This document shows, piece by piece, positions 14,939-24,967 of a DNA stretch of 64,000 nt. Under the pieces are notes generated by a model. It was given only the letters and a program-made list of their open reading frames with translations, had not been told where the DNA came from and did not search any database. The stretch comes from Candidatus Saccharimonadota bacterium (GTDB lineage Bacteria; Patescibacteriota; Saccharimonadia; Saccharimonadales; Saccharimonadaceae). Position 1 is the stretch's first letter; every line of letters starts with the position of its first letter. The position numbers were made by a program, and so were the translations under genes. The stretch is taken from assembly GCA_017404955.1 (NCBI GenBank), contig JAFRBH010000008.1:1-64000 (forward strand), read 5' to 3'.

Positions 14939-17819
14939 CGGTTTTTAGATACTGTCCAGTTGGAGTTTTGCCGGCATTAGCCAGATTTTCTGGGGTACCT
15001 TCTGCAATCACAGTACCGCCATTTGCGCCACCTTCTGGACCCATGTCAATTACCCAGTCGGCAGATTTAATTACGTGCAAATTATGTTCAATAATAATCA
15101 TCGAGTTGCCACCATCTACTAGTTTGTTGAGAATACTGAGAAGTTTTTTAACATCAGCAGTGTGTAGACCAGTAGTTGGCTCGTCAAGAATATAGAGAGT
15201 TTTGCCGGTTGAGCGGCGTGAAAGTTCGGTTGCGAGTTTAATACGTTGCGCTTCACCGCCAGAAAATGTAGTTGCCGGCTGTCCAAGACGAATATAGCCA
15301 AGACCAACTTCTTGAATAGTTTTTAGTTTTGGTGCAATTGATGGAATGTTTTCGAAGAATTCGCAGGCTTCGTCGATGGTCATATCAAGAACATCAGCAA
15401 TACTTTTGCCTTTATATTTAATCTCCAACGCTTCGCGATTATAACGCTTACCATGACAAGCTGGGCAAGTCACATAGACATCTGGCAAGAAATGCATTTC
15501 GATTTTATTGACACCATCACCCTGACAAGTTTCGCATCTGCCACCACGAATATTAAAAGAAAACCTGCCGGCTTTGTAGCCTCTGATTTCAGCCTCAGGC
15601 TGCTTAGCGAAAAGTTCACGAATTTGGTTGAACACACCAGTGTAAGTTGCTGGATTGGAACGCGGAGTACGACCAATTGGCGATTGATCAATTACAATAC
15701 ATTTATCAAGGTGCTCAATGCCTTCAATTTTATCGTGCGCACCTGGCACAGTTTGTGCTCGATGAAGACGAGCTAGAAGCTCGTTTGCTAGAATATCATT
15801 GACCAAAGTCGATTTTCCAGAACCAGAGACGCCAGAAACCACCGTCATTACGCCAAGCGGGAATTTGACGTTGATATTTTTGAGATTATTTTCACGTGCC
15901 CCGATCACTTCCAAATACTCTGGGTTGCGATTAATATCAGTTTTAACCTTGCGGCGATGTTTTGGTGTTTCAATTTTCTTACGACCGGAAAGATAGTCGC
16001 CAGTGATAGAATCTTTATTATCCATAATTTCTTCTGGCGTGCCAGTAGCGACAACTCTACCACCATTCACACCGGCACCTGGGCCAATGTCAACAATGTA
16101 GTCAGAGCTAAGCATTGTATCTTCGTCATGTTCAACGACTAGAACGGTATTTTTGAGATCACGAAGATGCTTCAAAGTGGCAATCAATTTGTCATTGTCG
16201 CGCTGATGAAGACCGATTGATGGCTCATCTAGAACATACAAAACGCCTTGGAGACCGGAGCCAATTTGAGTGGCTAGGCGAATACGTTGTGCTTCACCAC
16301 CAGACAAGGTATTAGCAGCGCGACCGAGCTCCAAATAGCCTAGACCCACATCTTGCATGAATTTCACACGCTCTTTAATTTCTTTTAGAATCGGATCAGC
16401 AATCTGATGCTCAGCTTTAGTGAACTCCAAATCTTTATTTAGAACTTCCAGAGTGGTATCAACATCCATGTTACACATATCAATAATATTGAGATTATGG
16501 ACAGTAACTGCCAGCACTGCCGGTTTCAATCTGGCGCCATGACAAGTTTGACACTCCTTGATACGCATAAAACGTTCGATATCTTTTCTGATGAAATCGG
16601 AATCAGTCTCTTTGTGGCGACGTTCCAAAGTTGGGATTACGCCTTCATAAGTGGATTCATAAACTGTGCCTTCAGCAAACTTGCCAGTGCCGGCGAGTCT
16701 GACTTTATATTTTTCGTTGCCGGTACCATAGAGAATTTTCTGTTTAGCCTCTTCAGAAAGTTCACGAATTGGTGTATGAATACTAAAACCTTGCTTCTTT
16801 CCTACCGCATCAAGACGTTTAAGCCACCAAGAATCTTGATTGACGCGATTGAACGGACGGATGCCACCCTCGGCGATAGTTAAATTTTCATTAAACACAA
16901 GTTTCGGGTCTATTTCCATGCGAGTACCAAGGCCAGTGCAGGTTGGACAAGCGCCTTGTGGCGCGTTAAAAGAAAATAGTCTTGGTTCGAGCTCTGGGAT
17001 CAATTCATCCGGGTGGTTTGGACAAGCATAGCGTTGAGAGAAAGTAATAACATTAGAGTTTTCATCGGTAATTTTTTTATTATCAACTGCAGTAGAATTG
17101 TCAGTGATTTTTAGGAGATTGATAATTCCCTGGCCTAGCTCCAACGCTTGCTCGACAGAGGTTGCGATACGGCTTCTTAACTCTGGACTTAGAATAAATC
17201 TATCAACCACAATTTCAATATCGTGGCGTTCTTGTTTTTCAAGTTCTGGAAATTCATCAAGCGCATAAACAATACCATCAACACGAGCACGAGAAAAACC
17301 TTTAGCTTGGTATTGCTCTGGAATATGCTGAAATTCGCCCTTTTTCTGCTGAACAATTGGTGCAAGCAACATAAGTTTTGACCCTAGTGGAAGTTTCATC
17401 ACTTCATTTACGATATCTTCCGTGGTCCTTCTTGAAACCTCGCTGTGACAAATTGGGCAGTGCGGCACACCTACGCGAGCAAATAATAATCTTAGATAAT
17501 CAAAAACTTCTGTCACGGTAGCAACAGTAGAACGTGGGTTTCTACTAGTAGATTTCTGATCGATAGAAATTGCTGGAGAAAGACCAGTGATAGTATCGAC
17601 ATCAGGTTTGTCCATGACACCAAGAAACATCCTAGCGTAAGAGCTGAGCGATTCAACATATCTCCTTTGACCCTCAGCATAAATCGTATCAAAAGCTAGA
17701 CTAGATTTACCAGAACCGGAAAGCCCAGTTAGAACCACTAGCTTGTCGCGTGGAATATCGACATCAATATTTTTGAGGTTGTGCTGTCTAGCACCACGAA
17801 TTTTAATTGCGTTTTCCAT
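14931..17819 (-). CDS. uvrA: UvrABC system protein A
   Basis: Damage-recognition ATPase of nucleotide excision repair, 962 residues (normal). It has two ABC modules: Walker [14 protein letters not shown] near residue 32 and [13 protein letters not shown] in the second half. Signatures are [14 protein letters not shown] and [14 protein letters not shown]. Zinc-finger cysteines are in [16 protein letters not shown] and CETCQGDG...CPACHGKR. UvrB and UvrC are not in the window. The ribosome site is TTAGGAAACT. Confidence 0.97.
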   Translation of the reverse strand: MENAIKIRGARQHNLKNIDVDIPRDKLVVLTGLSGSGKSSLAFDTIYAEGQRRYVESLSSYARMFLGVMDKPDVDTITGLSPAISIDQKSTSRNPRSTVATVTEVFDYLRLLFARVGVPHCPICHSEVSRRTTEDIVNEVMKLPLGSKLMLLAPIVQQKKGEFQHIPEQYQAKGFSRARVDGIVYALDEFPELEKQERHDIEIVVDRFILSPELRSRIATSVEQALELGQGIINLLKITDNSTAVDNKKITDENSNVITFSQRYACPNHPDELIPELEPRLFSFNAPQGACPTCTGLGTRMEIDPKLVFNENLTIAEGGIRPFNRVNQDSWWLKRLDAVGKKQGFSIHTPIRELSEEAKQKILYGTGNEKYKVRLAGTGKFAEGTVYESTYEGVIPTLERRHKETDSDFIRKDIERFMRIKECQTCHGARLKPAVLAVTVHNLNIIDMCNMDVDTTLEVLNKDLEFTKAEHQIADPILKEIKERVKFMQDVGLGYLELGRAANTLSGGEAQRIRLATQIGSGLQGVLYVLDEPSIGLHQRDNDKLIATLKHLRDLKNTVLVVEHDEDTMLSSDYIVDIGPGAGVNGGRVVATGTPEEIMDNKDSITGDYLSGRKKIETPKHRRKVKTDINRNPEYLEVIGARENNLKNINVKFPLGVMTVVSGVSGSGKSTLVNDILANELLARLHRAQTVPGAHDKIEGIEHLDKCIVIDQSPIGRTPRSNPATYTGVFNQIRELFAKQPEAEIRGYKAGRFSFNIRGGRCETCQGDGVNKIEMHFLPDVYVTCPACHGKRYNREALEIKYKGKSIADVLDMTIDEACEFFENIPSIAPKLKTIQEVGLGYIRLGQPATTFSGGEAQRIKLATELSRRSTGKTLYILDEPTTGLHTADVKKLLSILNKLVDGGNSMIIIEHNLHVIKSADWVIDMGPEGGANGGTVIAEGTPENLANAGKTPTGQYLKTVL

Positions 17820-17912
17820 AGTTTCCTAACATTAATGCAATTATATTTTTGCACCATTTTCTCTAAAATAGCGCTATATATTATATATGAAAAAGAGAGA
17901 AAAGTCTAGAGT

Positions 17913-19457
17913 CTAATAATCAGCTGGCTGAAGATTTTGATACCAAAGCATTAATTCTTCTAAAATATATGGGTCGATTTTTTGGTTACGCTTGGTAGTA
18001 TCATAACCTTGATCTAGTCTAGTTTGGAGCTCTTCCATTTCTTTTTGGAATTTTGGTAGCTGACGGTTGAGGCGGCCCAGGCGATAATTCTCCCATTTCT
18101 TAACTTCAGCTTCAGACAAGCTAGTTGGGAAATTTTTTGCCTTGTAATGCAGTAATAATTCCGGCAGACGCTCGTCAGTAAATTCTGGATGGAAGTCAGC
18201 CAAGCGATTAGCATCGGCATTTCTTACCGCATTGCATCTCGTACTATCTTGTTCGGTTAGAAAACCATCATATAGGGCCGACTCTGGGTCTATAGCCTCT
18301 GGAAATTCCGGGCGATTTTCATATTGAGAACGCATTTTTTCGGCGAATTCTGGGTGTTTTAGTAGGGTCTCCAGGTTTTTCTCGACCTGTTTTTTATCTA
18401 GCCCAATTCTTTCCCAGCCAGTCTTACCATCTTCTTCTGATTTGCTGTCAAGAACAGAAATAGGCGCAACTGCTGGGCACTTATTTAAACAAAGTTCTTT
18501 TACTATTGGATAAAAAGTTTGTGGTTTTTCTTGTTTCGCTTGTGGTAAAATTGATTCCGTTTCTGCTAAGCCCGAATCTGCTTCTGCTATTTTTGAAACC
18601 CCTTCTGCTTTTTCTGATTCCGCTTGCGCCAAAATTTCATCGAGGTTATGCCTTAAATCAAACACTAAGACATTGCCATTTCTGCCGGCAGTAAGCGGAA
18701 AAGCCACCGTAGTCTTGTTAAATTCTCCCGGATAGCGCCCACAGGCATAAACAAATGGCTTTTTATCGTCTAGATTTACAAGTTTAGCGACTTCACGTTT
18801 ATCACGAAGGTTGAAAAGATAATTAAATAATTTTGGTTGTTTTTCTTTGATTAATTTTGTAACTTCAATCAGTGCATCGACATCGGCAAGCGCATCGTGA
18901 GCATGGGTATGTTCAATATTGTTGAGTTTAGTTAGAAGTTCAAGGCGATTAGTGGCAACACTCACATTTTTTTTCTCGCCAGTTTCTTTATCAATAATTT
19001 CCATTTCTTGGAATGGCCATTTAATTCCTTCTGGTCTGAGCGCACGAGTAAGGCGCACAACATCTAGCAAATCCCAACGGCTACGCCCATCTTTCCATTG
19101 CCACATGTACGGATCATAAAAATTGCGCCAAAAAGTGTGTCGCATAAATTCGTCATCAAAACGCACAGAATTATAGCCAACCGCGCAAGTGTCTTCTGTA
19201 AATAATTCTTCATTCACGTATTTGCAAAACTCAGCCTCGGTGAGGCCATCGGTCAAAGTTTCTTGGGGAGTGATTTTGGTCACTAAGATTGCGCCAGGGC
19301 TCGGCAGAGTATCATCGGACATTTTTACGAGTAAATTAATGGGCTCCCCGACACGGTTTAAATTCTCATCAGTGCGTTGACCAGCAAATTGCATAATGCG
19401 ATCTTCGCGCGGATTTAGACCAGAGGTCTCTAAATCGTAGAAAAAGAATGATTTCAT
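17913..19457 (-). CDS. sbcB: Exodeoxyribonuclease I homologue (SbcB-type, DEDD 3'-5' exonuclease)
   Basis: About 514 residues. The exonuclease motifs are FFYDLETSGLNPREDRI (Exo I), VGYNSVRFDDEFMRHTF (Exo II) and HTHAHDALADVDALIEV (Exo III); D, E, D and D are all present. The downstream SH3-like and helical domains of ExoI are recognisable by length and by DGRSRWDLLDVVRLTRALRP. It degrades single-stranded DNA 3' to 5' in mismatch repair and recombination. The track-start at 19490 adds 11 unlikely residues; the ATG at 19457 is 6 bases after TGCTATAAT and begins MKSFFFYDLE. Confidence 0.88.
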   Translation of the reverse strand: MKSFFFYDLETSGLNPREDRIMQFAGQRTDENLNRVGEPINLLVKMSDDTLPSPGAILVTKITPQETLTDGLTEAEFCKYVNEELFTEDTCAVGYNSVRFDDEFMRHTFWRNFYDPYMWQWKDGRSRWDLLDVVRLTRALRPEGIKWPFQEMEIIDKETGEKKNVSVATNRLELLTKLNNIEHTHAHDALADVDALIEVTKLIKEKQPKLFNYLFNLRDKREVAKLVNLDDKKPFVYACGRYPGEFNKTTVAFPLTAGRNGNVLVFDLRHNLDEILAQAESEKAEGVSKIAEADSGLAETESILPQAKQEKPQTFYPIVKELCLNKCPAVAPISVLDSKSEEDGKTGWERIGLDKKQVEKNLETLLKHPEFAEKMRSQYENRPEFPEAIDPESALYDGFLTEQDSTRCNAVRNADANRLADFHPEFTDERLPELLLHYKAKNFPTSLSEAEVKKWENYRLGRLNRQLPKFQKEMEELQTRLDQGYDTTKRNQKIDPYILEELMLWYQNLQPADY

Positions 19458-19463
19458 AAAAAT

Positions 19464-19472
19464 ATTATAGCA
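19464..19472 (-). promoter_or_regulatory. Extended -10 promoter of the ExoI gene
   Basis: TGCTATAAT on the minus strand, spacer ATTTTT, then the ATG at 19457. It directly follows the U-tract of the upstream terminator. Confidence 0.65.
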
Positions 19473-19502
19473 TAAGAAAAAGCCCCACAAATTTCGTGGG
19501 GC
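19473..19502 (-). terminator. Terminator of the 201-residue membrane protein gene
   Basis: On the minus strand GCCCCAC-GAAATTT-GTGGGGC followed by TTTTTC. Confidence 0.9.
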
Positions 19503-19508
19503 CTCTAG

Positions 19509-20114
19509 TTACCTGGCTCTTGTTGTCCGGAAGTCAACAATTTTGTCGACTTCATCAGCGCCAGCATTAATGTCTTCACTGGTTAAAACTTTCTTCCCAG
19601 CTTTGACGTTGCTGAAGCTGGCAACATCTTGGATGTTGAAATCTTTATCCAAGATGATTTCCTCTCTGTCGGTTTCCCAGGCCGCAAGTAGGCTATCTAT
19701 TTCCGTTTCAAACCCATCACGGTATTCCTTACGGAGTCTTAGCTCCACTTTCTGCTCATGGTCGTCTAGAGCGTTAACCAATGTTACCTGTTGTATTCCT
19801 GCCGACAGGTAGTGCAACCCTCTGAAGTAGACCGCATGTATCGCGGCTATAATCAAGAAGGAAAACACATACGGAGCTTCCGTCTTCAGGTTGAAGAACG
19901 GAGCAATCGACTCCGCCACAAGGCGGAAGTCTGCCAGTATTAGTAATACGAAGCAAACTAGCGTCATTACGAACGCTACCGCGTCAAACACCACTTGCTT
20001 GTATTTTAGGCGCGGCCGGCCATTCTTTTTCATTTCTGTCAGATTCTTAGTTGAAAGCCAGCCAAGCAAAATGGCAAAAACCGACGCTATTGTTAACCAT
20101 ACTATGTAATTCAT
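19509..20114 (-). CDS. Membrane protein of unknown function with a long cytoplasmic tail
   Basis: 201 residues. Membrane segments are predicted at about 3-20, 43-63 and 78-96. The remaining half is charged and probably cytoplasmic, with KVELRLRKEYRDGFETEIDS resembling a coiled coil. The ribosome site is strong (GTGGGAGGTATAATATG). Codon choice (CGC, CTC, ACG, CTA) looks unlike neighbours and more balanced in GC, similar to upp and the pyrophosphatase. I do not recognise the family. Confidence 0.7.
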   Translation of the reverse strand: MNYIVWLTIASVFAILLGWLSTKNLTEMKKNGRPRLKYKQVVFDAVAFVMTLVCFVLLILADFRLVAESIAPFFNLKTEAPYVFSFLIIAAIHAVYFRGLHYLSAGIQQVTLVNALDDHEQKVELRLRKEYRDGFETEIDSLLAAWETDREEIILDKDFNIQDVASFSNVKAGKKVLTSEDINAGADEVDKIVDFRTTRAR

Positions 20115-20341
20115 ATTATACCTCCCACTGGGGATTTCCCCTATAATATATTGTTGCTAGTTCTCCCACTTCGAGAACTCATACTTACATTATACCACAG
20201 ATTTCCTAAAAAGTCAATATGGTTTATGGTTATTTAACAGGGGTGAGACAACAGAATAACAGGGGTAGAGATATAAATAGAGGTGGCAGACAATAGTCAC
20301 AGAGGTGACAGAACTAATGGTAGCAAATAGATCTGATAGAA
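20115..20341. other. Intergenic stretch with short imperfect direct repeats
   Basis: 227 bases with no convincing gene. Near the 201-residue gene lie its ribosome site and a TATAAT-like box. From about 20235 to 20320 the plus strand is purine-rich with recurring (A)ACAGGGGT / ATAGAGGTGGCAG / CACAGAGGTGACAG units, including the small palindrome GTCACAGAGGTGAC. Probably the 3' tail of the FKBP transcript; function unknown. Confidence 0.4.
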
Positions 20342-21073
20342 CTATTGGGCAGTAGTAGAGCCACCGCCAGTAGAAGAGGAGTTCTTATAGGAAGAGCTGT
20401 TGTAGTAAGCTTGGACTAGCTCGCCATAAATGTTTTCCAACTCACTATTGAGCTGATGTAGCTTGTCATCGGTGATTGGCATAATCACGAACTTGAGTGG
20501 TGCGTTGGTCATGCCACAAATTTCTTTAGAATCACCATAGGCAAGCTCTCCAGGAATAGTGATCTCGCGAACACCGCCGACTTTCATGCCAACTACACCT
20601 TCGTTCCAACCCTCAATTAAACCTTGGCCGGCATAAATTGGAACATTGAGCGCAGTAGGATTATCTTTGTCGTTGAAGGTAGTGTCAAAGATACTTTCAT
20701 CTGGGCACCAGCCAATATAATATGCAAAGTAATCAAGATCGCCGGTGGTTAATTCCCTGCCATCGCCCTCTTTTAGATCAGTCTTTTTAACGCCAGTACT
20801 ATTAGCTGCCTCAGCATTGTAAGCTCTAACCTCGGAACGGAAACTATTCATAGTATCAAAATACTTACTAGATAGAGTTTGGCTGTATTCGTTAATTTCT
20901 ACCTGTTTAGCAGTGTAATCATCTTGTAGTTTATTGAGCTTGGCATCGCCAGAATTACTACTAGATAGAACAATCAGAATATATGTAGCAATGGTTGAGC
21001 CAAGAAGCAAAATCGCGATTGCAGCAATTACAATACGTTGCTTTAAACTAGTCTTTAATTCACTTTGATCCAT
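20342..21073 (-). CDS. Membrane-anchored FKBP-type peptidyl-prolyl isomerase
   Basis: 243 residues. One N-terminal membrane helix (about 15-36, AAIAILLLGSTIATYILIVL) places the rest outside the cell. A spacer helix region precedes the FKBP domain (about 98-207) with GLIEGWNEGVVGMKVGGVRE and ITIPGELAYGD, the usual FKBP core. A Ser/Gly-rich tail follows. Likely assists folding of exported proteins such as pilins or wall enzymes. A strong ribosome site is present (TTAAGGAGGTAATATG). Confidence 0.9.
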   Translation of the reverse strand: MDQSELKTSLKQRIVIAAIAILLLGSTIATYILIVLSSSNSGDAKLNKLQDDYTAKQVEINEYSQTLSSKYFDTMNSFRSEVRAYNAEAANSTGVKKTDLKEGDGRELTTGDLDYFAYYIGWCPDESIFDTTFNDKDNPTALNVPIYAGQGLIEGWNEGVVGMKVGGVREITIPGELAYGDSKEICGMTNAPLKFVIMPITDDKLHQLNSELENIYGELVQAYYNSSSYKNSSSTGGGSTTAQ

Positions 21074-21098
21074 ATTACCTCCTTAATAAATAGTGCGC

Positions 21099-23555
21099 CT
21101 AAACGATTTCGGCGCCCACCGCTTGCTTTACATTTTTTTCTACTTCTTCCATTATAGCAGAGATTTCGGTGTTTTCTAAGGTTTTCTTCTTGCTTGCGAA
21201 ATCAAGATGGAAAGAGACGTTCTTGGTGGCGGCATTTTCCTCGGCCTTGTAAATAGAAACTGGCTTAATGTTGATAATTAATTCACCAATTAGTGAATTG
21301 TCATTACCATAAACAACAAAAGATTTAGCAATAGCGGCTTCGATTTTAGCAAAAGCAGTGTCAGTAGCAACCTTAAGCGTAATATCGCGTTCGACTGATG
21401 GGAAGCGGGAAAGCGCAGGCATTTTAGCAGCAGCTTCTGGGAGTTCTTTGATGAGATTATCTAAGCTGATTTCGAAAGCGGAAATCGGTTGATTAATCTT
21501 GAAACGCTTAAGTACACTAGATTTAATTTCACCGCAACAAACATGTGGAGTTTGAGTAGTAGCAGAACGCACAGGCTCCATATATGGGAAGTGGCCATCA
21601 TATTGATGAAACTCTAGATCTTTGAACCCAAGCTCATTTAGCAATGCTATAAGATTCGCTTTCATCTCATAGAAATCACCAGTGGTGACAAAAGCAAGAT
21701 GAGTATAAAGCATTGGCACCTTATCTTCATCTAATTTGTAAGATTTTTTGGTGACTTGGTTGATCTCATAAAGCGCAAAATTCTGGTAACCAGCCTTTAA
21801 GTTATCACGCATTTTCTCAAGAAGTGATGGAGTAATGCTTTGACGGAAACACTGAAGTTCTGGCGAAATACTATTTACGATTTCGTAAGAGTCGCGAGGG
21901 TCTTCGCCAACATCTTCTTGAAGCTTTTTGCTGACAAATGAATACGTTAGTAGCTCATGAGCATCTAACTTGTCTGATAAAATATTCCTGAGTTTTGATT
22001 TTAGCTCCAAAAGTGCATCTTCTTTAGCGCCAATAAATGGTCTTTCTGGGTAATCAATTGAGATATTATCATAGCCAAGCAAACGACCAACTTCTTCAAT
22101 AACATCTTCCTTGATGTGAATATCGGTGCGCCAAAGTGGGGCTGTGACCCTGAGGTTAATAGCTGGGTTATTATCACGAGCAACCTCAACTTCAAAACCG
22201 ACATTTTCAAGAGTGGCTTTTATTGTAGGTAGGTCATACTCGGTACCAAGCAATGAATTGATGGCCAGGACAGAAACATCAACAACGGAAGGTTTTACTG
22301 GTTCTGGATATTTATCGGCAATCTCTATTACATTGCCGCCGAGCATCTTAATAGCCATATTTAGAACTGGCAATGTCTGTGCGGCCGGTTGACCCTTAGT
22401 GAAACGAGTGATAGCTTCAGAGAAAATGCCGTGAGCCATCTGAGTTTTTCTAAGATTATAAAGTGAAAAAGTAGCTGATTCCAAAATCACACGAGAGGTG
22501 GAAGCATCAATCTCAGTATTCTTACCGCCCATAGCGCCAGCGAGGGCGACTGGAATGTTGTTTGAAGTGATTAAGACATCACTTGTATTACATTTGATAA
22601 CTTTATTATCAAGAAGTTGTAATTCTTCCCCATCTTTTGCAGCACGAACAACAATTTCTGGTTTAGAATTTCCGCCGACACTTACAAATTTATCATAATC
22701 AAAAGCGTGAAGCGGTTGGCCAGTCATCAACATTAAATAGTTAGTGGCATCCACAATTTTGGAGATACCTTTCATGCCAGCTTTGGCTAGGAAAATATCC
22801 ATGAAGGTTAAGTATTTATCATCAGTCAATGCATCCTTCATTTCAATCATGGCACAAGAATAACGTGGACAAAGTGCAGAATCTTCAATTTTGATATTAA
22901 TACCAGAACCCGTGGCGATTTTTTCATCAAGACTGAAATTATTTTCAAACTTCACACCAAGAATACCAGCGACTTCACGGGCGAAACCGATAAGACCAAA
23001 AGTATCTGGGCGATGAGTGAGAGATTTGTTTTCGATATCAAGAATAATATCGTTCAAGCCAAACACTTCTGCGAAGCTATCTCCTGATTTAATTTCACGA
23101 GAACCATCTGCGTATTTTTGATGCGGATCAATTTCGACAATGCCGGAATGATCATCGCCAAGATCAAGTTCATCAAGGCCAGCAAGCATACCGTTCGATT
23201 CGTAACCACGAAGTTTCCTAACGTCGAGCTTGAAATTTTCTTCACCAAAAGTTTGTGGAACGATAGCGCCTGGAGCGAGCCAAACAGCAAACATACCAGC
23301 ACGCACATTTGGCGCGCCACAAACGACTTGAACTGGGCCATCCTTAGTCTCGATCTGACAAAGATGCAGATGTGTTTCTGGAATTGCTTCAGCGGAAATA
23401 ACTTTTACAATGTAGGACTTGTCATACTTTTTTGACAGGTCGATTTTTTCTTCAACTTCAACTAGACGTGAACCAATCAATTTGATGAGCTCATCAGTCT
23501 CAACCTTACTGGCTGCGGGAACTAATTTTTTAATTTCATTTAGACTAATTCTCAT
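21099..23555 (-). CDS. pheT: Phenylalanyl-tRNA synthetase beta subunit
   Basis: 818 residues. Domains in order: N-terminal tRNA-binding OB fold (about 40-150), B3/B4 editing domain, B5 domain, the catalytic-like core, and the C-terminal FDX-ACB domain (ending with ERDITLKVATDTAFAKIEAA). It partners with PheS as an alpha2-beta2 enzyme charging tRNA-Phe, whose gene is at 2415. It starts two bases after the pheS stop with the ribosome site AAAGGAGT in the end of pheS. Confidence 0.97.
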   Translation of the reverse strand: MRISLNEIKKLVPAASKVETDELIKLIGSRLVEVEEKIDLSKKYDKSYIVKVISAEAIPETHLHLCQIETKDGPVQVVCGAPNVRAGMFAVWLAPGAIVPQTFGEENFKLDVRKLRGYESNGMLAGLDELDLGDDHSGIVEIDPHQKYADGSREIKSGDSFAEVFGLNDIILDIENKSLTHRPDTFGLIGFAREVAGILGVKFENNFSLDEKIATGSGINIKIEDSALCPRYSCAMIEMKDALTDDKYLTFMDIFLAKAGMKGISKIVDATNYLMLMTGQPLHAFDYDKFVSVGGNSKPEIVVRAAKDGEELQLLDNKVIKCNTSDVLITSNNIPVALAGAMGGKNTEIDASTSRVILESATFSLYNLRKTQMAHGIFSEAITRFTKGQPAAQTLPVLNMAIKMLGGNVIEIADKYPEPVKPSVVDVSVLAINSLLGTEYDLPTIKATLENVGFEVEVARDNNPAINLRVTAPLWRTDIHIKEDVIEEVGRLLGYDNISIDYPERPFIGAKEDALLELKSKLRNILSDKLDAHELLTYSFVSKKLQEDVGEDPRDSYEIVNSISPELQCFRQSITPSLLEKMRDNLKAGYQNFALYEINQVTKKSYKLDEDKVPMLYTHLAFVTTGDFYEMKANLIALLNELGFKDLEFHQYDGHFPYMEPVRSATTQTPHVCCGEIKSSVLKRFKINQPISAFEISLDNLIKELPEAAAKMPALSRFPSVERDITLKVATDTAFAKIEAAIAKSFVVYGNDNSLIGELIINIKPVSIYKAEENAATKNVSFHLDFASKKKTLENTEISAIMEEVEKNVKQAVGAEIV

Positions 23556-23557
23556 AA

Positions 23558-24505
23558 TTAAAACTCCTTTAGAAAGTCAAGTTTGCCAGATTCAAAATAG
23601 CGGACATCAGTAAGGCCGTATTTTAGCATCACCAAGCGATCGATGCCGCCGCCCCACGCAAAACCTTTATACTTGGTTGGGTCAATGCCAGCCATTTTAA
23701 GAACATTCGGGTGAATCATGCCACAACCAAGCATCTCTAGCCAACCATCACCTTTGCCACCGAGTGATTTTGGTTTTTCAATTAAGAGTTCAATTGATGG
23801 TTCGGTAAATGGGAAGTAGCCCGGTTGAGTTTTGATGTTCAAATTTTGACCATAATAGGTTTCGAAGAAATTTTTGAGCACGCCAAGCATCTGACCGAAT
23901 GTAGTCCCCTCGCTCACGAAGATACCTTCGCATTGGTAAAAAGTATGTTCGTGAGTAGCGTCAACATCTTCGTTCCTAAACACACGGCCCGGAATAACTA
24001 CGGCGATTTTGCCACCGTTCTCTAGGTCTTTTTTATAGCGTTTCAATGCGCGGTGTTGCATAGTAGAAGTGTGGGCTGGCGGGATGTAACCTTCAGCGGT
24101 ACGAAAAGTATCATAGCCATCGCGAGCCGGATGACCTTCTGGGAAATTAAGAGATTCAAACATGTGGAACTCGTCATCAAGTTGTTGAGCTTCCATGATA
24201 TTAAAGCCCATGTGAGAGTAAATATCGAGAACGCGTTCGAGCTCTGTCATAAGTGGGTGCTTGCTTCCCTTCTTGATTTCTGGGATTTGAGCATTCTCAG
24301 CAGCAGGTGCGGTAATATCAATTGGAGTAACACTACCTGACTCTTCTGCGTCTAGGGCTTCTTGCAGTTCTTTCTGCAAAGCTTCGCGTTTTTTGTTTAG
24401 CTCGATACCAAAGGCTTTACGTTCCTCTGGTGCTATGGTTTTAATTTTGGCATACTCGGCATTTAGAGCCTTGATTTTTCCCTTAATTTCTTCGATTTTT
24501 GACAT
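23558..24505 (-). CDS. pheS: Phenylalanyl-tRNA synthetase alpha subunit
   Basis: 315 residues, a little short for PheS because the N-terminal coiled coil is reduced. Class II motif 2 is seen at VFRNEDVDATHEHTFYQCEG and motif 3 at FAWGGGIDRLVMLKYG. The ATG at 24505 lies 6 bases after TGATATAAT, so pheST is predicted to be read from a leaderless message with pheT using an internal ribosome site. Confidence 0.96.
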   Translation of the reverse strand: MSKIEEIKGKIKALNAEYAKIKTIAPEERKAFGIELNKKREALQKELQEALDAEESGSVTPIDITAPAAENAQIPEIKKGSKHPLMTELERVLDIYSHMGFNIMEAQQLDDEFHMFESLNFPEGHPARDGYDTFRTAEGYIPPAHTSTMQHRALKRYKKDLENGGKIAVVIPGRVFRNEDVDATHEHTFYQCEGIFVSEGTTFGQMLGVLKNFFETYYGQNLNIKTQPGYFPFTEPSIELLIEKPKSLGGKGDGWLEMLGCGMIHPNVLKMAGIDPTKYKGFAWGGGIDRLVMLKYGLTDVRYFESGKLDFLKEF

Positions 24506-24511
24506 ATATAT

Positions 24512-24520
24512 ATTATATCA
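24512..24520 (-). promoter_or_regulatory. Extended -10 promoter of pheST
   Basis: Minus strand TGATATAATATATATATG: hexamer, 6-base spacer, start codon. Confidence 0.65.
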
Positions 24521-24590
24521 TAATTGGGGTTTTAATGTCGCACAATACAAGAAAAAACTGGCCCAAATTAGCCAGCTTTTACTTTATATA

Positions 24591-24818
24591 TTATATAAGC
24601 ACAATCACAACTAGTGAAATAATTGCGAGAACAACTAGAACTGCCCACACCCAAGCATAGTTGCCGCTCTTTTTTAGATCTTTGGCGTAGTCAGAATCTT
24701 CCACCAAATCTGGGTCGGAACCACGCATTTCTTTTTGCGCACGTTCACGAAGATCTGCGGTAATGCGCTGATTTAATCTAGAGTTTTCATCATTGTTTTT
24801 GGATACAATAATTCCCAT
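24591..24818 (-). CDS. Small tail-anchored membrane protein
   Basis: 75 residues. The first 50 are charged (SRLNQRITADLRERAQKEMR), and the last 22 form one hydrophobic helix (WVWAVLVVLAIISLVVIVLI), so it is probably tail anchored. The ribosome site AAAGGACAAGA precedes ATG. No family recognised. Confidence 0.65.
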   Translation of the reverse strand: MGIIVSKNNDENSRLNQRITADLRERAQKEMRGSDPDLVEDSDYAKDLKKSGNYAWVWAVLVVLAIISLVVIVLI

Positions 24819-24930
24819 TCTTGTCCTTTCTGATTATTCACTTATATAATAAACGGTCTTTTCCACGACTAGACAATTTAAAACTTAAGTACTTTCCTAT
24901 TATATTTTATCTGCAAAGATTTGACAAGTA

Positions 24931-24939
24931 TGATATAAT
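24931..24939 (+). promoter_or_regulatory. Extended -10 promoter of the aquaporin-like gene
   Basis: TGATATAAT, followed by a leader of about 22 bases that contains AAGGAGG. The nearby TTGACA is too close to the hexamer to act as a -35. Confidence 0.6.
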
Positions 24940-24967
24940 TAGTACATATACCAATTAAGGAGGAATA

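Noticed and set aside
24921-24926. TTGACA as a -35 box for the aquaporin-like gene
   Set aside because: Only about 7 bases separate it from the -10 hexamer, far from the required 16-18.
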